DNA of 44,191 bases from Bacteroidetes bacterium UBA2234. GTDB lineage: Bacteria > Bacteroidota > Bacteroidia > NS11-12g > UBA955. The notes below the pieces were generated by a model. It did not search any database. It saw nothing but the letters and a program-made list of their open reading frames with translations, and had not been told where the DNA came from. The DNA is taken from NCBI GenBank assembly GCA_002347985.1, contig DDYM01000022.1, positions 1 through 44,191 on the forward strand, in the 5' to 3' direction. Positions 8,567 through 16,751 of the stretch are shown here, piece by piece (position 1 is the first letter of the stretch; every line of letters starts with the position of its first letter). The translations under genes and the position numbers were made by a program.

Positions 8567-9160
8567 CTACTTCGGCAAGGTGCCTTTGATGAATTCCCAG
8601 ATCTCATCGCGACCCACCTTGGTTTCTGAACTGCTGATGAAAAATGGCGGCAATTCGTTCCAGAATTCTAATAATTTGGTATCAATCGCTGCTTTGTTGG
8701 CTTCCAATTCTGCTGGTTTGAGTTTGTCTGCCTTCGTGCCAATTAATGCCATAGGGATTTCGTGCTCTCCGCATTCATTGATGAAGTCCATGTCGATTTG
8801 CTGCGGTTTGATTCTCAAATCGATCAAAACAAACAAGCAAAATAAATTCACCCTTTCGTGCAAATAGTGCTTGATCATTTTGCCAAAAATCTCCCGTTTG
8901 TCTTTGGAGAGTTTTGCATATCCGTAGCCCGGTAAATCCACGAATTGGATTTTTTTATTCAACAAAAACAAATTGATACTTTGGGTTTTGCCCGGCGTGG
9001 AGCTTGTTTTGGCGAGTCCATTCCTCTGCGTTAGCATGTTGATCAAACTACTTTTGCCAACATTACTGCGTCCGATAAAGGCAAATTCGGGCAGTTCGGT
9101 ATGCGGCATGTCCGCATTTTTTTGCCAACTTCCAATGTATTCTGCAGTATTGATGTCCAT
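8567..9160 (-). CDS. engB: Ribosome biogenesis GTPase EngB (YsxC/YihA)
   Basis: This essential-type small GTPase assists large ribosomal subunit assembly. The Walker A motif is GRSNVGKS, switch II is DLPGYGYAKLS (DxxG), and the base-recognition motif is GTKADK. Length from the ATG at 9160 is 197 residues, as expected. The alternative TTG at 9211 adds 17 residues outside the family pattern; the usual beginning (MDINTAEYIG, then LPEFAFIGRSNVGKSSL) supports 9160. It is divergent from menG. A broken partial copy of its 3' end lies at 7744-7806. Confidence 0.96.
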   Translation of the reverse strand: MDINTAEYIGSWQKNADMPHTELPEFAFIGRSNVGKSSLINMLTQRNGLAKTSSTPGKTQSINLFLLNKKIQFVDLPGYGYAKLSKDKREIFGKMIKHYLHERVNLFCLFVLIDLRIKPQQIDMDFINECGEHEIPMALIGTKADKLKPAELEANKAAIDTKLLEFWNELPPFFISSSETKVGRDEIWEFIKGTLPK

Positions 9161-9234
9161 TTGTTGCGATTTTGCTTCGGCAAATATCGGTGTGTTTCGA
9201 GTTGGAATCAACGGTCACTGCCCTTGAAAATGCT

Positions 9235-9242
9235 TATATTTG
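9235..9242 (+). promoter_or_regulatory. TAnnTTTG -7 box upstream of menG
   Basis: TATATTTG fits the Bacteroidota -7 consensus exactly and ends 10 bases before the GTG start at 9253. It supports that start and a very short leader for the menG-porT-tgt group. The -33 element was not identified. Confidence 0.45.
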
Positions 9243-9252
9243 TAACATTATT

Positions 9253-9981
9253 GTGACTAATCAGGTAAAACCCAATCCCAACTCAGATGCTTCGAAGAAG
9301 CAGCAAGTGGAAGAGATGTTCGATAACATTTCACCACGCTATGATTTTTTGAATCATTTTTTATCCTTGGGCGTGGATTATTCCTGGCGTACCAAAGTGA
9401 GAAAGAATGTGGATTCCTTCGGCGCAAAGCACATTTTGGATGTGGCTACGGGTACGGCGGATTTGGCCATAGAGATGACAAAAATCAAAGGTTCTAACAT
9501 CGTTGGTGTAGATATCAGCCAAGGAATGCTCGATTTTGGTCAGATCAAATTAAATCAAAAAAATCTAACATCGCGCATTCGTCTAACCCAGGCTGATTCG
9601 GAGAAATTGCCTTTTCAAGAGGGTGATTTTGATGCAGTGACGGTGAGTTTTGGTGTGAGAAATTTTGAAAACTTGTTGACCGGTTTGGCGGAGATGCACC
9701 GTGTTCTTAAGCCAGGTGGACCTATGGTGGTGTTGGAGTTTAGCAAGCCCACAAATCCGATATTCTCCAGATTGTATTGGTTTTACTTCAAAAATATTTT
9801 GCCCCTGATGGGTAAGCTTCTTTCCCGTAGTACAAATGCATACACCTATCTTCCTCAGAGCGTTGCCGCTTTCCCTGAAGGGGAAGAATTTGTAGAAAAA
9901 GCAAAATCTGTTGGATTTTCTCACGTTACTTATAAGCCCCTTACATTTGGTATCTGTACCATGTATACATGCGTAAAATAA
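9253..9981 (+). CDS. menG: Demethylmenaquinone methyltransferase (MenG/UbiE)
   Basis: This SAM-dependent methyltransferase performs the last step of menaquinone synthesis. From GTG at 9253 it has 242 residues. Visible family marks are VEEMFDNISPRYDFLNHFLSLGVDYSWR, SAM motif I (ILDVATGTADLA), VGVDISQGML, VSFGVRNFEN, and the C-terminal LTFGICTMYTCVK. There is no ATG in a suitable position; GTG follows a TATATTTG box by 10 bases. The ORF can be extended to 9172, but that reaches into engB's start region. porT starts 13 bases before the menG stop, indicating co-translation, a gene order commonly seen in Bacteroidota. Confidence 0.93.
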   Translation: MTNQVKPNPNSDASKKQQVEEMFDNISPRYDFLNHFLSLGVDYSWRTKVRKNVDSFGAKHILDVATGTADLAIEMTKIKGSNIVGVDISQGMLDFGQIKLNQKNLTSRIRLTQADSEKLPFQEGDFDAVTVSFGVRNFENLLTGLAEMHRVLKPGGPMVVLEFSKPTNPIFSRLYWFYFKNILPLMGKLLSRSTNAYTYLPQSVAAFPEGEEFVEKAKSVGFSHVTYKPLTFGICTMYTCVK

Positions 9982-10661
9982 TTGTCCTCATATTGTTGTT
10001 AATTGTGGCGGGAAAGTCGTTCTCCCAGCCCCGCGATTACAATCGGGATTATCGCAAGCATTTCTTTTGGGGTATTGCTTTCGCGGGTACTTATGCCAAA
10101 ATGAAAATGGAGTTGGATCCCGTTTTTTGGCAACGCACCGATTCGATACAAAGTATTCGTCCAGGCGGACAAGCGGGCGGTGGGTTTGGTGGCTCCGTGG
10201 CCTATCGATTGGGAAAATACTGGGAAGTGAAAACCTTAACCATGTTGCAACTGCATCAACGCAATATTCAGTACACTTGGCAGCATACTCCAGGCCCAAA
10301 TTTGAAAATTGAAACGATTTCTTTTGATATCCCTCTCACTGTAAAATACCGGAGCGACATGCCCAATAATACCCGAATGTATGTCTTGGGTGGTGTTCGA
10401 TGGTCCCACGATTTTCAAAGCAACGAAGGGCTAGTGATAGGGGAGTCAAAACCATTGATTGCGATGAAAGCCAACACATATTACTATGAATTTGGGGCAG
10501 GGATGGAGTTTCGTTTGGATTTCGTAGATATGTCGGTGGAATTGAAAATGAGCAATGGCCTCAATAACGCCTTAGTGCGGGTACCCAATAGCTATTATTC
10601 GGGCAGCCTTTCGGCCATTTTCCCCCGTTTGTTTAGCATTTCATTGATGGCTCAAAATTGA
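9969..10661 (+). CDS. porT: PorT-family outer-membrane beta-barrel protein of type IX secretion
   Basis: The protein has 230 residues with a signal peptide (MRKIIVLILLLIVAGKSFSQ) followed by alternating amphipathic beta strands typical of a small barrel (for example YYYEFGAGMEFRLDFVDMSV). The position between menG and tgt is the classic location of the PorT gene in Bacteroidota. PorT is needed for type IX secretion and gliding in species studied. The start overlaps menG by 13 bases, and the stop TGA overlaps the TTG start of tgt. The identification rests on family look plus gene order; any other small barrel of the porin family is the alternative. Confidence 0.8.
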   Translation: MRKIIVLILLLIVAGKSFSQPRDYNRDYRKHFFWGIAFAGTYAKMKMELDPVFWQRTDSIQSIRPGGQAGGGFGGSVAYRLGKYWEVKTLTMLQLHQRNIQYTWQHTPGPNLKIETISFDIPLTVKYRSDMPNNTRMYVLGGVRWSHDFQSNEGLVIGESKPLIAMKANTYYYEFGAGMEFRLDFVDMSVELKMSNGLNNALVRVPNSYYSGSLSAIFPRLFSISLMAQN

Positions 10662-11782
10662 ATTTCGTATTACAACATAAAGATCCCTTCACCAAGGCAA
10701 GAGCTGGTGTGATTGATACTGCGCATGGTCGCATCCAAACACCCATCTTCATGCCGGTGGGTACAGCCGGAACCGTGAAAGGGGTGCATCGCAATTTTCT
10801 GCTCAACAAAAATGATATCAATGCCGATATCATCTTGGGAAATACCTACCATCTATATTTGAGGCCAGGCCTCGATATTTTGCAAAAAGCGGGTGGAATT
10901 CATGGTTTTAGCAATTGGGATCGACCAGTGCTCACCGATAGCGGGGGATACCAAGTGTATTCTCTTTCGGGGACGCGCAAACTGACCGATGAAGGTGTGA
11001 AATTCGCCAGTCATATAGACGGGTCGAAGCATATGTTCAGTCCAGAAAGGGTGATGGATATTCAGCGCATCATTGGGGCGGATATTATCATGGCTTTTGA
11101 CGAGTGTACGCCCTATCCCTGCGAGTATGATTATGCAAAAAAGTCGATGCATATGACCCATCGCTGGTTGGATCGATGCTTTTCAAGGTTTAACGAAACG
11201 GAGCCCATTTACGGTCATGAGCAAGCGTTGATGCCCATCGTTCAAGGGAGCGTTTACGATGATTTGCGCAAACAAAGTGCGGAATATGTGTTAAAGCACG
11301 ATGCCCAAGGCTATGCGATTGGCGGGTTGAGCGTGGGAGAGCCTCATGAAGATATGTATCGCATCACAGAGTTGGTGACCGATATTTTGCCTTACGATAA
11401 ACCTCGCTATTTGATGGGCGTGGGAACACCGGAAAATTTGCTCAATGCAATCGCGTTGGGGGTTGATATGTTTGATTGTGTGATGCCCACCCGAAATGGC
11501 AGAAATGGCAATGTGTTTACCTGCGAAGGCATTGTAAATATCAAAAATAAAAAGTGGGCCGATGACTTTGAACCCTTGGATTCGTTGTTGACACCGGAGT
11601 ACAGTAAAGCCTATGTGCGACATTTGTTTCAAGCCAATGAAATGATGGGGCCGATTATCGCCAGCATTCAGAATCTTCGATTCTATTTGTGGTTGGTTCG
11701 TCAGGCCCGTGAGAGGATCTTACAAGGCGATTTCTATCATTGGAAAGATAGCATCCTAAAAACAGTGTCGAGAAAATTGTAG
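10658..11782 (+). CDS. tgt: Queuine tRNA-ribosyltransferase
   Basis: Tgt exchanges guanine 34 of certain tRNAs for the queuosine precursor preQ1. The protein has 374 residues, normal for the family. Signatures include GRIQTPIFMPVGTAGTVKG, the nucleophile-containing LTDSGGYQVYSL region, GADIIMAFDECTPYP, QGSVYDDLRKQSAEY, YAIGGLSVGEP, YLMGVGTPENLL and DMFDCVMPTRNGRNG. The start is TTG at 10658, overlapping the porT stop in a TTGA junction; the conserved N-terminus (FVLQHKDPFTKARAG) leaves no room for a later start. One expected difference: the zinc-site Cys residues usually near the C-terminus are not obvious (the text reads VRHLFQANEMMGPIIASIQNL), which should be compared with relatives. Confidence 0.95.
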   Translation: MNFVLQHKDPFTKARAGVIDTAHGRIQTPIFMPVGTAGTVKGVHRNFLLNKNDINADIILGNTYHLYLRPGLDILQKAGGIHGFSNWDRPVLTDSGGYQVYSLSGTRKLTDEGVKFASHIDGSKHMFSPERVMDIQRIIGADIIMAFDECTPYPCEYDYAKKSMHMTHRWLDRCFSRFNETEPIYGHEQALMPIVQGSVYDDLRKQSAEYVLKHDAQGYAIGGLSVGEPHEDMYRITELVTDILPYDKPRYLMGVGTPENLLNAIALGVDMFDCVMPTRNGRNGNVFTCEGIVNIKNKKWADDFEPLDSLLTPEYSKAYVRHLFQANEMMGPIIASIQNLRFYLWLVRQARERILQGDFYHWKDSILKTVSRKL

Positions 11783-11806
11783 TAGATTGCATCGCCTCGC
11801 ATCGTT

Positions 11807-12892
11807 ATGAAATTTAAAAAGTTAGACTGGTACATCTCCAAGAAGTTTTTAGAGACCTTCTTTGTAACAGTAATGCTTTTTATCATCATCATTATGGTGT
11901 TTGATGTGGCAGAAAAACTGGATGATTTCATGGAGAAATCGGCGCCAGTAAATGAGATTTTCAGTGTGTATTATCTCAACTTCGTGCCGAGTTTACTCAA
12001 TACATTTTCGCCCATTTTTATTTTTATATCGGTGCTCTATATGACATCGAGGCTGGCTTCCAGAACCGAGATTATTTCGATGCTCGCCGGGGGGATGTCG
12101 TTGCGAAGGATTTTAATGCCCTACATGGCCACTGCTGCTTTGCTCGCTATGGGCAGCTATATGTTGAACGCATGGGTCATTCCAATCACAGATAAAGCTA
12201 GAGTGAGGTTCGAAAATGCTTACATGAGGGATTATTACTCTCAAGCGAAATCTACCATTTTTAGGCAAATCAAGCCAGGTGTGATTTTGTATATGGAGTA
12301 TTTTAACAACAACGACAGTTCAGGGGTGGGTGTGACATTGGAGGAATACAAGGGAAAGGAACTCAAGAGCTCTTTGTTTGGTAGGTTTATTCGATGGTCG
12401 CCAGAGGCCAAGAAATGGCGATTAGAAATGGTTTGGCAAAGGAAGTTCTTGGCAAGTGGAAATCAAGAGATTCATTATCAATCGATGATGGATACGTTGA
12501 TTGCCTTTAATCCGGAAGACTTCTTTTTTAGAATCGAAGATGTACAAAGCCTGAATCAGAATGAATTGCGAAGTATGATTGCCAAAGAAAAAATGCGGGG
12601 CTCTACCAATGTTGAGTTGTTGCAAACGGAGTTGTACAGACGATATGCATCGCCATTTAGTACCTTTATTTTGGTGTTGATTGCCGTAAGTGTGGCCGGG
12701 CGTAAAACGCGGGGCGGATTGGGGTTCTCGCTGGGTGTAGGGATTTTTGTGATTCTGTTTTTCCTGTTCTTCAGCAAGTATTTTGTCTCCTTGGGGAATT
12801 CCGGTGTGGTATGGCCCTGGCTTGCGGTATGGTTGCCGAATGCCTTGTTTGTGCCTGTGGCTTATTTGTTTTATCGATTCGCGCAGCAATAG
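11807..12892 (+). CDS. LptF/LptG family permease
   Basis: This is an inner-membrane subunit of the lipopolysaccharide export ABC transporter. The 361 residues follow the YjgP/YjgQ layout. Three N-terminal membrane helices (about 15-35, 55-80, 98-118) include the family stretch LLNTFSPIFIFISVLYMTSRLASRTEIISMLAGG. A periplasmic beta-jellyroll domain occupies about 130-260. Three C-terminal helices follow (FILVLIAVSVAG..., GLGFSLGVGIFVILFFLFF, VWPWLAVWLPNALFVPVAYL). It lies 24 bases after tgt on the same strand, a common Bacteroidota arrangement. Whether it is the F or the G subunit cannot be decided here. Confidence 0.93.
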   Translation: MKFKKLDWYISKKFLETFFVTVMLFIIIIMVFDVAEKLDDFMEKSAPVNEIFSVYYLNFVPSLLNTFSPIFIFISVLYMTSRLASRTEIISMLAGGMSLRRILMPYMATAALLAMGSYMLNAWVIPITDKARVRFENAYMRDYYSQAKSTIFRQIKPGVILYMEYFNNNDSSGVGVTLEEYKGKELKSSLFGRFIRWSPEAKKWRLEMVWQRKFLASGNQEIHYQSMMDTLIAFNPEDFFFRIEDVQSLNQNELRSMIAKEKMRGSTNVELLQTELYRRYASPFSTFILVLIAVSVAGRKTRGGLGFSLGVGIFVILFFLFFSKYFVSLGNSGVVWPWLAVWLPNALFVPVAYLFYRFAQQ

Positions 12893-12895
12893 GGA

Positions 12896-14065
12896 TTACT
12901 CCACCTGAATCACCAATCCCTTCAAATAATGACCTTCCGGATGGTATAAGTTAACGGGATGGTCTGCTCCTTGTCCCAGTCGATAGAGGATTCTGCAATT
13001 TCGTTTCGCTTCGATGCCTGCGGCGGTCACCGTATTGGCAAAAAGCACATCGTCAACTACCTGAGAACAGCTAAAAGTGAAAAGCAGCCCTCCGGGTTTT
13101 ACTCTATTGATTCCCATGGCATTGAGGCGTTTATATCCCATCACCGCTTTGTGTTTTTTGGATAAACTCTTGGCGAACGCCGGCGGGTCCAAAACTACGA
13201 TGTCGAATTGCTCCGCATCTTCGTTTAGATATTTCATCACGTCAACGGCAATGCCTTCGTGGGATTGACTTTTTTTGAGTTTCATCAAAGCCACATTTTC
13301 ATTGGCTAGATTGATGGCAGTATTGCTGATGTCGGCACTAACGACTTTTGATGCGCCACCGGCAAGGGCAGCCACAGAAAATCCGCCGGTGTAGCAAAAT
13401 GTGTTTAATACGGTTTTGTCTTTTGAAAATTCCCGGAGCAAATCTCTGTTATCGCGTTGATCCAAGAAAAAGCCCGTTTTTTGACCGGTTACCCAGTTGA
13501 CTTTGAACTGCAGTCCGTTTTCTTGTGCGATGGTTTCTGGGGTGTCGCCCAATAAAAATCCATCTTCATCCACGGTGCCATGCATGGCTGCTGCACTTTT
13601 GTTGTAAATGGTTTTCAGTTGCAGACTATCCAACTGCTCTAGCGCTTCGGCAATGTCGTTTAGACTATTATACATCCCCAAACTATGGGCTTGGATTACG
13701 GCGCAATCGTTGTAAATATCGATGATTAGGCCGGGAAGGTTGTCGCCTTCGCCATGCACCAAACGATAGGCGTTGGTTTGGTTTGTGGGTCCAAATCCTA
13801 GGTGCTGTCTGAGGTGAAGGCAGTTTTGTAGTTTGGATTTCCAAAATTCCACATTGGGTTCGATGGCTTCAAAGGCAACCATTCTGATGGCAATGGAACC
13901 GTCGCCCACTTGTCCGGTGCCCAACAGTCTGTCGCGACTATCAAACACTTGTACCCAATCGCCGATATAGGCATCGTCGAGTTCTTGAATGGCACCAGAG
14001 AATACCCAAGGGTGTTTTCTGAGTAGGCTGACTTCTTTTCCGGGTTTTAGAACGGCTTTTTTCAC
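12896..14065 (-). CDS. rlmI: RlmI-like 23S rRNA cytosine methyltransferase
   Basis: This is a PUA-domain SAM methyltransferase of the RlmI/YccW type. It opens with LKPGKEVSLLRKHPWVFSGAI (PUA domain). Next come VHGEGDNLPGLIIDIY, TGFFLDQRDNR, SAM-binding VLNTFCYTGGFSVAALAGGA, the catalytic-loop region VVLDPPAFAK and a C-terminal LLFTFSCSQVV. Starting at GTG 14065 gives 389 residues and places VKKAVLKPGKE at the N-terminus; a TTG at 14077 adds four residues. No ATG is available. It converges with the LptF/G gene (three bases between stops) and diverges from the Nif3-like gene. Confidence 0.9.
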   Translation of the reverse strand: MKKAVLKPGKEVSLLRKHPWVFSGAIQELDDAYIGDWVQVFDSRDRLLGTGQVGDGSIAIRMVAFEAIEPNVEFWKSKLQNCLHLRQHLGFGPTNQTNAYRLVHGEGDNLPGLIIDIYNDCAVIQAHSLGMYNSLNDIAEALEQLDSLQLKTIYNKSAAAMHGTVDEDGFLLGDTPETIAQENGLQFKVNWVTGQKTGFFLDQRDNRDLLREFSKDKTVLNTFCYTGGFSVAALAGGASKVVSADISNTAINLANENVALMKLKKSQSHEGIAVDVMKYLNEDAEQFDIVVLDPPAFAKSLSKKHKAVMGYKRLNAMGINRVKPGGLLFTFSCSQVVDDVLFANTVTAAGIEAKRNCRILYRLGQGADHPVNLYHPEGHYLKGLVIQVE

Positions 14066-14106
14066 GGGGTGGTGCAAAGTTGGTGGAATTCTATGAAATT
14101 TGAATC

Positions 14107-14949
14107 ATGATGTTGCGAATACATGAAATAGTTTCTGCGTTTGAGGAGATTGCGCCAGCGAGTTTGCAGGAGTCGTACGACAATTCGGGATTGATTGTGG
14201 GGGATATGGGGGCTGAAGTGAGCAAGGCGCTGTTGTGTTTGGATAGCACGGAGGCGGTGGTTGACGAGGCGATTGCGAAGGGGTGTGATTTGATAATAGC
14301 GCATCACCCGATTGTTTTTGGCGGGTTGAAGCGGTTTACGGGCGGCGATTATGTGCAGAGGGCGGTGATGAAGGCGATACGAAACAACATTGCGATTTAT
14401 GCCTGTCATACCAATTTGGACAATGTTTTGCGCGGCGGTGTGAACGAGCGCATTGCTCAGCAGTTGGGTTTCGATGTGTTGCGCGTTTTAAGGCCTGCTG
14501 TGGCGAGTTTTGATTCCTTGAACGGGATTGGTGGCGCTGGAGGGTTGGAGGTCATTAAAACGGCTGGTGCGGGTGTTTTGTGCGAATTGCAAAAGCCCAT
14601 GAATGTTTTGGATTTTTTGCAACATGTGAAAGACAGGATGGGTGCGGGCGTGGTGAAATATACGAAGTGCGATGTGGGCACGGTGAGTAGGGTGGCCATT
14701 TGTGGCGGTGCGGGCAGTTTTTTGATCGGTGATGCTTTGCGGGCTGGGGCGGATGCTTTTGTCACTTCGGATGTGAAATATCACGAGTTTTTTGATGCGG
14801 AAGGGAAGTTGCTGCTATGCGATATTGGTCATTTCGAAAGCGAGAAATATACAATTGATTTGTTTTCTAACATTTTGTCAGCGAAATTCCCTAAATTTGC
14901 AACCATTTTTGCAGAAACTATCACCAACCCTATTGATTATTTAACATAA
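14107..14949 (+). CDS. Nif3-like dinuclear metal-centre protein
   Basis: The 280 residues belong to the NIF3/DUF34 family, a toroidal hexamer with a two-metal site. Metal-ligand motifs are visible as IIAHHPIVFGGLKR (His-His), CHTNLDN (His and Asp) and the C-terminal DIGHFESEK (His and Glu). Many Bacteroidota members have an inserted PII/CutA-like domain and about 365 residues; this one has only a short spacer between halves, closer to the compact form. The cellular role is unsettled (metal trafficking or GTP cyclohydrolase-like claims exist). The next gene follows two bases after the stop, and the two are regularly paired in Bacteroidota. The start may also be the second of two adjacent ATGs. 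Confidence 0.9.
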   Translation: MMLRIHEIVSAFEEIAPASLQESYDNSGLIVGDMGAEVSKALLCLDSTEAVVDEAIAKGCDLIIAHHPIVFGGLKRFTGGDYVQRAVMKAIRNNIAIYACHTNLDNVLRGGVNERIAQQLGFDVLRVLRPAVASFDSLNGIGGAGGLEVIKTAGAGVLCELQKPMNVLDFLQHVKDRMGAGVVKYTKCDVGTVSRVAICGGAGSFLIGDALRAGADAFVTSDVKYHEFFDAEGKLLLCDIGHFESEKYTIDLFSNILSAKFPKFATIFAETITNPIDYLT

Positions 14950-14951
14950 AC

Positions 14952-15746
14952 ATGGACGTAACCATCGACAAAAAACTTAAAGATCTGTGGAAATTGCAGC
15001 AGATTGATTCAAGGCTTGACAACCTTCGTGCGGTATTGGGCGAATTGCCAATGGAAGTAGCTGATTTGGAGGATGATATCGCCGGTTTACAAACCCGTGT
15101 ATCTCATATTTCTACTGAAATTGCTGAATTAAATCAGGAGATTAGCAACAAGAGAAACGCGATTAAGGATTTCGAGCGTTTGATTGAAAAGTACGACGAT
15201 CAATTGAATAACATCAAGAACAGCCGTGAGTACGATGCGATCAACAAGGAAAAGGAAATTGCTGGATTGGAGATCATGTCGGCTGAAAAGCGCATGCGCG
15301 AATACGGCAAGCAGATTGAATTGAAGGAAGAGACTTTGGCGAATACGCAGAATGCATTGGATTCTCGCAACAAGGATTTGGAATTCAAGAAGGCTGAATT
15401 GACAGAAATCGAGAAGGAAAATGCGGAGGAGATTGAGAAGATTATGTTGGAGCGCAATACAGCGGAGGGCAAGATTGATACTCGTTTGCACCGTGCGTAC
15501 CACCGTATCCGTGGCAATGTTCGCAACGGGATTGCGGTTGCTTCTATCATGCGTGGTTCTTGTGGAGGTTGCTTCAGTAAGATTCCACCACAGCGTCATA
15601 GCGATATCCGCGCTCACTATCGTATTATCGATTGTGAAAGTTGCGGTCGTATCTTGGTTGACCAGGCCATTACTGGTATTGCAGCGGTAGACGAGGAGAA
15701 GGTTGAGAAGACCACCCGTCGTAAGATGCGATTGACTACAAAATAA
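14952..15746 (+). CDS. C4-type zinc-ribbon coiled-coil protein (CT398-like)
   Basis: The protein has 264 residues. Residues about 10-175 form a long heptad-rich coiled coil (LEDDIAGLQTRVSHISTEIAEL and onwards). A C-terminal zinc ribbon uses the pairs C-G-G-C (in SCGGCFSKIPP) and C-E-S-C (DCESCGRIL). This architecture is that of the chlamydial CT398 family, a presumed scaffold or nucleic-acid-associated protein; no enzyme function is indicated. It is co-transcribed with the Nif3-like gene (two-base gap) and followed by a strong terminator at 15764-15792. Confidence 0.88.
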   Translation: MDVTIDKKLKDLWKLQQIDSRLDNLRAVLGELPMEVADLEDDIAGLQTRVSHISTEIAELNQEISNKRNAIKDFERLIEKYDDQLNNIKNSREYDAINKEKEIAGLEIMSAEKRMREYGKQIELKEETLANTQNALDSRNKDLEFKKAELTEIEKENAEEIEKIMLERNTAEGKIDTRLHRAYHRIRGNVRNGIAVASIMRGSCGGCFSKIPPQRHSDIRAHYRIIDCESCGRILVDQAITGIAAVDEEKVEKTTRRKMRLTTK

Positions 15747-15763
15747 ATTATTGCAAGGATAGT

Positions 15764-15792
15764 AAAAAAGGCGCCCGCAGGGCGCCTTTTTT
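15764..15792 (+). terminator. Perfect 13-bp hairpin terminator with GCA triloop
   Basis: Arms 15764-15776 and 15780-15792 pair fully around GCA, with A6 and T6 at the base. It lies 18 bases past the zinc-ribbon gene and would work in both directions. Confidence 0.92.
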
Positions 15793-15810
15793 GTTTAGTA
15801 GGTTTGTAGG

Positions 15811-15924
15811 TTATTTGTTGTTTTGCGTGGTAGCTAAACCGAGTGAATTTACACCCGTTACGGCCGCAAATCCGAGTTGACTGAAAATCTCAAATGAAAT
15901 CCCCAACCCAATGAAAATGTTATT
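15811..15924 (-). pseudogene. Possible C-terminal remnant of a deleted gene
   Basis: A 37-codon open stretch reads like protein (FIGLGISFEIFSQLGFAAVTGVN...NNK, then TAA) but has no start codon and begins just past a stop overlapping the end of the lipoprotein gene. It may be the last part of a lost membrane or barrel protein gene, or chance. It is the only content I see between the terminator at 15792 and the lipoprotein gene. Confidence 0.15.
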
Positions 15925-16567
15925 TCATCAATACCACCTTTAAGTCGGGCATGATCTGCATGATGTTCTCCGGTGGAACATTTGTAATGTCGATAAAGTA
16001 TATTGTTTTTCCTTCATCCAACGATTGTCCTCCCATCCATTTAATGTCTTCTAATACCTTACCCGACTCCCTTCTGAACATCTTTACGGGCATTAGGCAG
16101 TACCAACCTTGTAAATAACCTTGGTCGTCTAAACTCGCTTTGGTTCGTTGAATGGGTCCTGAGAGGATTTTGAAATACTGCGTGGCATTTTTGTCTTGAA
16201 AAATCGTTTGCAATTTTGATCGATACGCAGCAGGGCCTCCTGCCATTTTTTCAATCGCGGGTAAGCAGAATTTTGCGTACCCATTGACGTCTTTCCGAAG
16301 ATATGCGGCGCCCAATTCATTGGCAGCTTTTTGAAAAGCGACGGTTAATTTGAGGCTGTCTTTTGCCAAAGGGTCTGAAATCTTAGATGTGTCTTCCAGA
16401 TTCGGCGGTGCAATCCCTACGGGTGTTTCACTGCCAGGTGCTGCGTTTGCATAAGGGTCCTTGGTGGCTTGTGTTGTATCTGTGGTGCTGTCTTTCGATT
16501 CTTGACCACAACTGAATAATCCGATGCTAATCAAAGCGCAGGTTACAAGTTGAAAGGGTGTTTTCAT
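15920..16567 (-). CDS. Hypothetical lipoprotein
   Basis: From the ATG at 16567 the product has 215 residues with a lipoprotein signal ending at Cys20 (SIGLFSC). A Thr/Asp-rich linker (about 21-60) follows, then a compact domain in which AANELGAAYLRKDVNGYAKFCLPAIEKMAGG resembles the first helices of an NTF2/SnoaL-like fold. The end is beta-rich (KTIYFIDITNVPPENIMQIMPDL). No family can be named with confidence. The ORF extends to 16690, but that part runs through the terminator hairpin at 16667-16698 and is not used. It is downstream of dnaK on the same strand but separated from it by that hairpin. Confidence 0.75.
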   Translation of the reverse strand: MKTPFQLVTCALISIGLFSCGQESKDSTTDTTQATKDPYANAAPGSETPVGIAPPNLEDTSKISDPLAKDSLKLTVAFQKAANELGAAYLRKDVNGYAKFCLPAIEKMAGGPAAYRSKLQTIFQDKNATQYFKILSGPIQRTKASLDDQGYLQGWYCLMPVKMFRRESGKVLEDIKWMGGQSLDEGKTIYFIDITNVPPENIMQIMPDLKVVLMK

Positions 16568-16666
16568 GGCAATGGATATGATACGGGGATTGTTGATGCG
16601 CAATTGATTGTTGCTTTGCATGAGGGAGGGTGGATGTTTTGGTTGGATGTTGAATTTCAAAAATAA

Positions 16667-16698
16667 CACAAAGGGTGCCCAGTTGGGCACCCTTTGTG
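16667..16698 (-). terminator. Perfect 14-bp hairpin terminator after dnaK
   Basis: Arms 16667-16680 and 16685-16698 pair without mismatch around a four-base loop. On the minus strand it is followed by a T-rich tract (TTATTTTTG), so it terminates dnaK, whose stop lies 53 bases upstream. Confidence 0.85.
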
Positions 16699-16751
16699 AA
16701 CTAAACTAACTATGAACAATAATTCTTGAGGATGAAATTCATCCCTAAGAA

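Noticed and set aside
9172..9252. N-terminal extension of menG
   Set aside because: It would overlap the engB start region and precede the exact TAnnTTTG box; the family N-terminus begins at the GTG at 9253.
16568..16690. 41-residue N-terminal extension of the lipoprotein
   Set aside because: It would be translated through the dnaK terminator hairpin and would bury the lipoprotein signal inside the protein.
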